Origin: CAMAVH01 sp964628235
GTDB taxonomy: Bacteria > Pseudomonadota > Alphaproteobacteria > SMXQ01
Reading direction: 5' to 3'
Assembly (NCBI GenBank): GCA_964628235.1
Contig: CAZVLU010000028.1
Coordinates: 1 to 45,165, forward strand
Length of the DNA: 45,165 nt
In this document: piece after piece, positions 40,316-45,165 of the stretch
Position numbering within the stretch: the first letter of the stretch is position 1
Layout: the number at the start of each line of letters is the position of its first letter
The notes under the pieces: generated by a model
What the model was told of the DNA's origin: nothing
The model's database searches: none
What the model saw: only the letters and a program-made list of their open reading frames with translations
Position numbers and translations under genes: made by a program

Positions 40316-41914
40316 CTAAACCGTGACGCCGGGGCCCGATGCCTGCCAGTTCTCGAATGGGCCGGGACGAAGATCGCGCGCGACCTGAAATACCACGGAC
40401 CCGGTCAACCGCGTTGCTTGCAGGGCGTCGTTGAAGATTTCCATGATATTGGCGCGGATGTCGGGCGGCAGATTATCTTTCGTGCGCACGGCGAGATCGA
40501 ATTTCGGCAGATGCACCAAGCCGTCGAGCTGCAACGCGCCGAGCTTGCTCATTTCCGCTTCGATGATGAAACGCGCGCCGTCCTTGCGCTCGCCATTTTG
40601 ATCTTTCTGCGCTCGCCGCATCGACATGCGGATTTGCCGTAATTTCTCGCCATCGAAGACCGGCAGAAGCAGGGTTTGCCAGCCATTGGTCTGCGTCTCG
40701 GCGAGGCGCGGCAGATTGGCGACGTCATCCGCCAGCCGATTGACGAGCGCGCCATGTCCGGCGCGTTCCAAACTGTCGATCGTTTGGTCGCCGAGCCATT
40801 GGCGCAAATTACCGCCGCGCACGGCGACAATGAACAGCAGCATGCCGGCAGCCAAAGTCGGTCCGACGCGCGGGATAGCCGTCGTCAGTGTCTGTTGGGC
40901 GATCTCGGGGGCATCGGCTTCCAGCGCGGCTGCGACATCACGCAACGCCGGCCATTCTTGGCCGAGCGATATCAGACGCCGCGACGCGCCGAGGTCGCGG
41001 GCGATAAGGTCGGCCGGCGCGGTCGCTGAGCTACGCGGGGTCAGCAATTCGAGAAGAACTTGGCTGCCGGCGGGCTCGCTGGCAGGGAATGGCAGACGCA
41101 GCAGACCGAGCGGCGTGCGCAGGAGGGTGACGTTGGCGGTGTCCGCTGGCGTGCCGGCGACGACAGTCGCGGCGAAGATGACGGCATCCTCGCTGGCGGC
41201 GATGCCTGGTGCGATGCGCGGCATGGGAGCTTCGGCGATTGCAGAATTGCCCGGCGTGCGAACCGGCGCGGCGGCGATGCCGAGTACACGCACGGCGATC
41301 GGACCGGGATCAGGCATCGGCGCGGCGGCGTTCTGCGGCACAAGGTTGGCTTGGACGAGCGGATTGGTTGCTGAGACGCTTTGTGGCGTTAAGCTCGCGT
41401 TGACAACGATGCCCGGGCGCAAATGCGTGGCGGCGCTTTGGGCTATGGGTGTTTGTAAGCTTACGGGCTTGGTTGCTTGATCGGCCAGAGGCGGCGTCTT
41501 GTCCGGCGGTTGCGTGCCGCCCGCGACCGTCGGCAGCTTCGTCGCGTTGCCGGCGACGGTGAGCGTCGCGGCGGCTTGCCCGGCGAGCGGTTGGCCATCG
41601 ACCGAGAGGATCATGGCTTGGGATTGCGCGCCGAGCGATTGGATCTGCAAGGTTACAGCGGCGCCGATGCGCAATGGGAGCGGGGTTTGTAGCGAAACCG
41701 CGCCCTTATCGGTGCGAATGATGATTTGGCCGCGTGGACCGCGTTCGGCGACCGTACCGCTGATAACGGCGCCAACGCCGAGTTGCGCCAACGCGGCTGG
41801 AATAGCACCGCTCGAAATAGCGGCGAGAGCTGCTGCTGTGGCAGGCCCGCTGAGAGAAACGGCGGGCCCGATGTTCACTGGAATAGCGGCGCGCATAGCT
41901 GGAACGTCGGTCAT
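40316..41914 (-). CDS. FliK-like protein, last gene of the flhA-flhF-flhG operon
   Basis: A 532 aa protein. The N-terminal and middle parts are Ala/Pro/Gln-rich and low in complexity; the C-terminal 250 residues are structured (RLISLGQEWPALRDVAAALE, NGWQTLLLPVFDGEKLRQIR, KLGALQLDGLVHLPKFDLAV), resembling the C-terminal export-switch domain of flagellar hook-length control proteins. Lengthy linker plus C-terminal domain is the FliK ruler layout. It starts with ATG overlapping the flhG stop (ATGA); the frame upstream of this is antisense to flhG-like sequence. Alternative: a distinct protein of unknown function. Confidence 0.65.
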   Translation of the reverse strand: MTDVPAMRAAIPVNIGPAVSLSGPATAAALAAISSGAIPAALAQLGVGAVISGTVAERGPRGQIIIRTDKGAVSLQTPLPLRIGAAVTLQIQSLGAQSQAMILSVDGQPLAGQAAATLTVAGNATKLPTVAGGTQPPDKTPPLADQATKPVSLQTPIAQSAATHLRPGIVVNASLTPQSVSATNPLVQANLVPQNAAAPMPDPGPIAVRVLGIAAAPVRTPGNSAIAEAPMPRIAPGIAASEDAVIFAATVVAGTPADTANVTLLRTPLGLLRLPFPASEPAGSQVLLELLTPRSSATAPADLIARDLGASRRLISLGQEWPALRDVAAALEADAPEIAQQTLTTAIPRVGPTLAAGMLLFIVAVRGGNLRQWLGDQTIDSLERAGHGALVNRLADDVANLPRLAETQTNGWQTLLLPVFDGEKLRQIRMSMRRAQKDQNGERKDGARFIIEAEMSKLGALQLDGLVHLPKFDLAVRTKDNLPPDIRANIMEIFNDALQATRLTGSVVFQVARDLRPGPFENWQASGPGVTV

Positions 41915-42735
41915 GAGACCCCACGCAACGGCATAGATGTTGTCAGGCGGCCGACAAGCGCCGCCACATCGCCGGCGACATCGCTGTTTGGATAGCGCAT
42001 GAGCAACGGAGCCTGCTGGCGTATCGCATCGCGGACATGGGGATCGTTGCGCACCACGCCGGCGAGCGGCGGGCTGCATTTCAGGAAGTTTTCGCAGGCT
42101 CGGAGCAGCGTCGCGTAAGTGCGTTCGCCGTCGCGCGACGATGCCGCCATGTTGACGACGGCGCGCAGATCGGCGTCCGGTCGTTCGCTTTTGACCACCT
42201 TGATGAGCGCGTAGGCATCGGTCAGCGCTGTCGGCTCGTCGGTGGTGACGACGAGGCCGGTGCCGGCGCGGCTCAGCATGGTGCGCACCGTGCGGTCGAT
42301 ACCAGCCCCGATATCGATGACCAGCCAATCGTAGGACGCGGCAAGCACCATCAAGTCGTCGCGCAGGGCAACGAGACGCGCGGGCGGCAGGCTGGCGAGC
42401 CCGCCAGCGCCAGATTGTCCGGCGATGATGTCGAAGCCGCCGTCTTCGTAGTGGAAGGCCGTGCCTTGGAGGCTGCGGCGGCCGGCGATGACCGATGACA
42501 GATCGTGTTTGGGCGCCAGGCCAAGCTGAATATCGATATTGGCCAGCCCCAGATCGCCGTCGAACAATAGGACACGGGCGCCGTTGCGGGCGAGGCTGTG
42601 ACAGAGCGTGACCGACAGCCAGGTCTTGCCGACGCCGCCTTTACCGGAACTGACGGCGATGACGTTGGCGACGGGAAGCGGCGCTGCCGCCGGCCCGTTG
42701 CCGACGATGGTGAAGGGGCGAGGCTGGATGGTCAT
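41911..42735 (-). CDS. flhG: MinD/ParA-type ATPase FlhG
   Basis: A 274 aa P-loop ATPase that sets flagellar number with FlhF. Deviant Walker A GKGGVGKT at 31-38, LLFDGDLGLANIDIQLG, and IDIGAGIDRTV; TDEPTALTDAYALIKV is typical of FlhG/FleN. Its start overlaps the flhF stop by 4 nt and its stop overlaps the FliK-like start by 4 nt. An N-terminal extension upstream of 42735 would run into flhF and is not conserved. Confidence 0.9.
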   Translation of the reverse strand: MTIQPRPFTIVGNGPAAAPLPVANVIAVSSGKGGVGKTWLSVTLCHSLARNGARVLLFDGDLGLANIDIQLGLAPKHDLSSVIAGRRSLQGTAFHYEDGGFDIIAGQSGAGGLASLPPARLVALRDDLMVLAASYDWLVIDIGAGIDRTVRTMLSRAGTGLVVTTDEPTALTDAYALIKVVKSERPDADLRAVVNMAASSRDGERTYATLLRACENFLKCSPPLAGVVRNDPHVRDAIRQQAPLLMRYPNSDVAGDVAALVGRLTTSMPLRGVS

Positions 42736-43727
42736 GGCATCGACTCGGCAAAAGCGGGTTCCGCCGACGCCAAAGTGGCGACGCGGTCGGCAGGGGCTGC
42801 CGTCAAAAGGCGTGAAAGCGCGAGCGGGTTGAGCGGAGATAGGCCGTCGGCGAGATGCGGGCCGATCCCGACATCGCAAAGCCGCAGATTGGCGGCGCTG
42901 GCGGCGGCGAGCATGCCGCCGAGGCGGCGCGCGGTGTCGAGGCGGGTGACGAGCAGGCGAGTGGCGCCAAGGACAGCAAACGCCCGCGCCATATCGGCCG
43001 ATTCGTCCGCGTCCATGCCGGCGGGCAGCACGAGGATCGGCTCGGCGTCCGTGGCGGCGATGAAATCCTGCAGGCGGCGCATGTCGTCGCCGTCGAACGG
43101 GTTGGCGCCGGTGGTGTCGATCAGCTTGACGGCGGCGGCATGCGAGGCGTCGACGGCGTCTTGCAATTCGGCGGGCGTTTGGGCGACGCGCGCATCGATG
43201 CCGAGCAGGGCGGCGTAGCCAGCGACTTGCTCGACCGCGCCGGTGCGTAAAGTGTCGGTGGTGATGATGGCGACTCTGCGCTTGGCGAGGCGAGCCCGCG
43301 CGGCGATCTTGGCGGCGCTCACGGTCTTGCCGGCGCCCGGCGGCCCGATGAGCATCAGCGGCCGGATATCCTGACCGGCGCTGAGCGGCGCGAAGGCGAA
43401 ATGTTCGTCGAGCGCGCCGGCGAGGGCGAGCACGGCGTCGTCAATCGCCGATGCGGCGGCGCTGTCGGCGAGATTCTCGGCGATGGCTGGCGGCACACGG
43501 TGGTAGTGCAGGGTGTCCTGCAACGCGTCGAAGCCGTCGGCAGGCTCGGCAGAGACGGGCGCGATGGTGAAGGGGTCTTGCGGCGCTATATCGATCGCCG
43601 CGACGACCTCGACCAAGCCCGTCGCCGGCTCATGGCTCGATACGATGACTGCATCCGCGCCCAATTCGGCGCGGACCAGCTTCATCGCTGCCGCCATGCT
43701 CTCTGCCGTGAATGTCTTTAGCCGCAT
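42732..43727 (-). CDS. flhF: SRP-like GTPase FlhF
   Basis: Sets flagellar location. The 331 aa protein starts MRLKTFTAESMAAAMKLVRA (FlhF signature), has a variable linker, then an SRP-type G domain with P-loop GPPGAGKT (128-135), TTDTLRTGAVEQ (G2/G3) and LIDTTGANP. ATG start. It lies 27 nt after flhA and overlaps flhG. The linker is short compared with enteric FlhF. Confidence 0.93.
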   Translation of the reverse strand: MRLKTFTAESMAAAMKLVRAELGADAVIVSSHEPATGLVEVVAAIDIAPQDPFTIAPVSAEPADGFDALQDTLHYHRVPPAIAENLADSAAASAIDDAVLALAGALDEHFAFAPLSAGQDIRPLMLIGPPGAGKTVSAAKIAARARLAKRRVAIITTDTLRTGAVEQVAGYAALLGIDARVAQTPAELQDAVDASHAAAVKLIDTTGANPFDGDDMRRLQDFIAATDAEPILVLPAGMDADESADMARAFAVLGATRLLVTRLDTARRLGGMLAAASAANLRLCDVGIGPHLADGLSPLNPLALSRLLTAAPADRVATLASAEPAFAESMP

Positions 43728-43754
43728 TCGTCCGCGCTCCCCGCGTCCTTAGCG

Positions 43755-45165
43755 TCAGATTTGCCCGAGGGTTTTGATACGCGCCTTGGGATGAACTTCG
43801 GTCTGCGCCATGACGGTGGTGGCCGGACGGAAACGCTCGACGATCGAACGCACGTAAGGCCGCACGTTGGCGCTGGTCAGCAGCACGGGGTTCTCGCCGA
43901 GCATGGCTTGGCGCTCGAACACCTGGCGCAGCTTGGTGATGAAGTCCTGCAAACGGCTCGGTGCCAACGAGAGTTGGCGGTCTTCGCCGCTGCCGACCAG
44001 GGATTCGGCGAAGGCTTGCTCCCATTCCGGCGACAGCGTGATCATCGGCACGTAGCCAGCCGCCGAAGTGTTGGCGTCGCTGATCTGGCGCGCCAGGCGG
44101 GTGCGGACATGCTCGGTGATCGACTGCAAATTGTGCGTATAGCTGCAAGATTCGAACACGCCTTCGAGGATGGTCGGCAGATCGCGGATCGACAAGCGCT
44201 CGGCGAGCAGGTTCTGCAGCACGCGTTGCAGGCCCGAGACCGAGATTTGCGACGGGATGAGATCGGCGACGAGCTTTTGATGTTCCTTGCCCATCTCGTC
44301 GAGCAGCTTCTGCGCTTCGGCATATGACAAGAGTTCGGACATATGCTCCTTCACCACTTCGGTGAGGTGCGTGGTGACGACGGTGGCGGGATCGACCACG
44401 GTATAGCCGCGGAACGAAGCTTCCTCGCGCAAACCGTCGGCGATCCACATGGCGGGCAGCCCGAAGGTCGGCTCGACAGTTTCCTCGCCGGCCAGCGCGA
44501 TGCGCTCGCCCTTGGGGTCCATGACGAGAAGCATGTTGGGACGTAGATCGCCACGACCGGCTTCGATTTCCTTGACGCGCACGATGTAGGTGTTGGCCGG
44601 CAACTGCATGTTGTCCTGAATGCGGACGGAGGGCAGGACGAAGCCCATGTCGCCGGCGAGCTGGCGGCGCAGCGCCTTGATCTGGTCAGTCAGGCGCTGG
44701 CCGTTCTCGTTGTTGATTAGCTGAAGCAGGCCATATCCGAGTTCGAGGCGGATATAGTCCATCTGCAACGCCGAGGAGATCGGCTCTTCGGCGAGCGGGA
44801 TGGCGGCGGTGGCGCGCTCTTCGGCAGCGGCGACGTCATCCTTGACGCGCGTTTGCTTCTTGCTGAGGCGGTAGGCGGCATAGCCGGCGCCGGCGGCGAG
44901 GCCGAGAAACGGCAGCATCGGGATGCCGGGCAGCAAGGACATCAGCACCAGCAAGCTGGCCGAGAGACCGAGAGCGGCGGGATAGCCGCCAAGCTGGCTG
45001 AACAGCGCCTTGTCGGCGGTGCCGTTGACGCCGGCCTTAGAGACCAACATACCGGCGGCGGTCGAGACGATGAGCGCCGGGATCTGGCTGACGAGGCCGT
45101 CGCCGACCGTCATCAGCGTGTAGTAATTGCTGGCTTGAGCGAAGCTGAGGCCCTTCTGGGCCATG
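43755..45165 (-). CDS. flhA: Flagellar export gate protein FlhA, C-terminal part
   Basis: Central membrane subunit of the flagellar export gate. The window holds about 470 C-terminal residues; the first bases of the gene lie beyond the right edge. Seen here: MAQKGLSFAQASNYYTLMTV and GDGLVSQIPALIVSTAAGML (end of the membrane part/cytoplasmic loop), two hydrophobic segments, then the soluble FlhA-C domain with ELGYGLLQLINNENGQRLTD, YTVVDPATVVTTHLTEV and RVLQNLLAERLSIRDLPTIL. The ATG at 45164 is internal. It is the first visible gene of the flhA-flhF-flhG-FliK-like operon. Confidence 0.96.
   Translation of the reverse strand, partial: MAQKGLSFAQASNYYTLMTVGDGLVSQIPALIVSTAAGMLVSKAGVNGTADKALFSQLGGYPAALGLSASLLVLMSLLPGIPMLPFLGLAAGAGYAAYRLSKKQTRVKDDVAAAEERATAAIPLAEEPISSALQMDYIRLELGYGLLQLINNENGQRLTDQIKALRRQLAGDMGFVLPSVRIQDNMQLPANTYIVRVKEIEAGRGDLRPNMLLVMDPKGERIALAGEETVEPTFGLPAMWIADGLREEASFRGYTVVDPATVVTTHLTEVVKEHMSELLSYAEAQKLLDEMGKEHQKLVADLIPSQISVSGLQRVLQNLLAERLSIRDLPTILEGVFESCSYTHNLQSITEHVRTRLARQISDANTSAAGYVPMITLSPEWEQAFAESLVGSGEDRQLSLAPSRLQDFITKLRQVFERQAMLGENPVLLTSANVRPYVRSIVERFRPATTVMAQTEVHPKARIKTLGQI

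Noticed and set aside
1..45165. CRISPR array, rRNA, complete tRNA or insertion sequence
   Set aside because: No regularly spaced repeats, no rRNA stretches, no full tRNA cloverleaf and no transposase were seen on either strand.

Overview
This 45 kb high-GC window looks like the chromosome of a free-living, flagellated alphaproteobacterium. The lineage markers are CtrA and ChpT (alphaproteobacterial cell-cycle phosphorelay), a DUF1476 protein, a DUF1127 protein, a CC0125-type lipoprotein, DUF3553, and two histidine kinases with PleC/DivJ-like dimerisation domains. The ctrA–fliI–fliJ and flhA–flhF–flhG arrangement and several orphan Bug/TctC-type solute receptors suggest Rhodospirillales or a neighbouring order. 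I cannot name the species.

Layout. 1–4711: purine biosynthesis on the minus strand (purC, purS, purQ, start of purL; purB separately), interrupted by an NRDE protein and a DUF1476 gene. 4849–7017: envelope cluster of an exported EF-hand protein, two lipoproteins and a small unknown protein. 7252–13630: housekeeping and repair genes (alkB, ybaK, LysR plus cupin, DUF1127, radC, map, sfsA) and a tandem pair of Rnk-type RNA-polymerase-binding proteins, one carrying a zinc ribbon. 13708–20335: Bug receptor, NMT1-like protein, GGDEF/EAL protein with a degenerate GGDEF site, CinA-type MoCF protein and a PAS histidine kinase.

20451–22962 is the accessory part. It has a LexA/CI-like self-cleaving repressor (XRE plus S24 peptidase), a divergent pair of small phage-type genes, and another small gene behind a second copy of the repressor's operator/promoter. 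It ends in the C-terminal remnant of a DUF1524 (GmrSD-type) nuclease fused directly to the 5' half of a tRNA-Leu gene that still has its own promoter. I read this as the decayed remnant of an element integrated at tRNA-Leu.

23193–34504: catabolic and central genes (isochorismatase-like, dienelactone hydrolase, SDR, Bug receptor, AbrB-type membrane protein, argE-like, nadK, a TolA-like/Sel1/ankyrin fusion, LigB-type dioxygenase, moaA). 34589–38262: a PAS histidine kinase, DUF3553, chpT and ctrA. 38547–45165: flagellar export and placement genes: fliI–fliJ on the plus strand and flhA (partial)–flhF–flhG–FliK-like on the minus strand, most linked by 4-nt ATGA overlaps. CtrA controls flagellar genes in this class, so the last two blocks are probably functionally linked. 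No rRNA, complete tRNA, CRISPR array or IS element was found.
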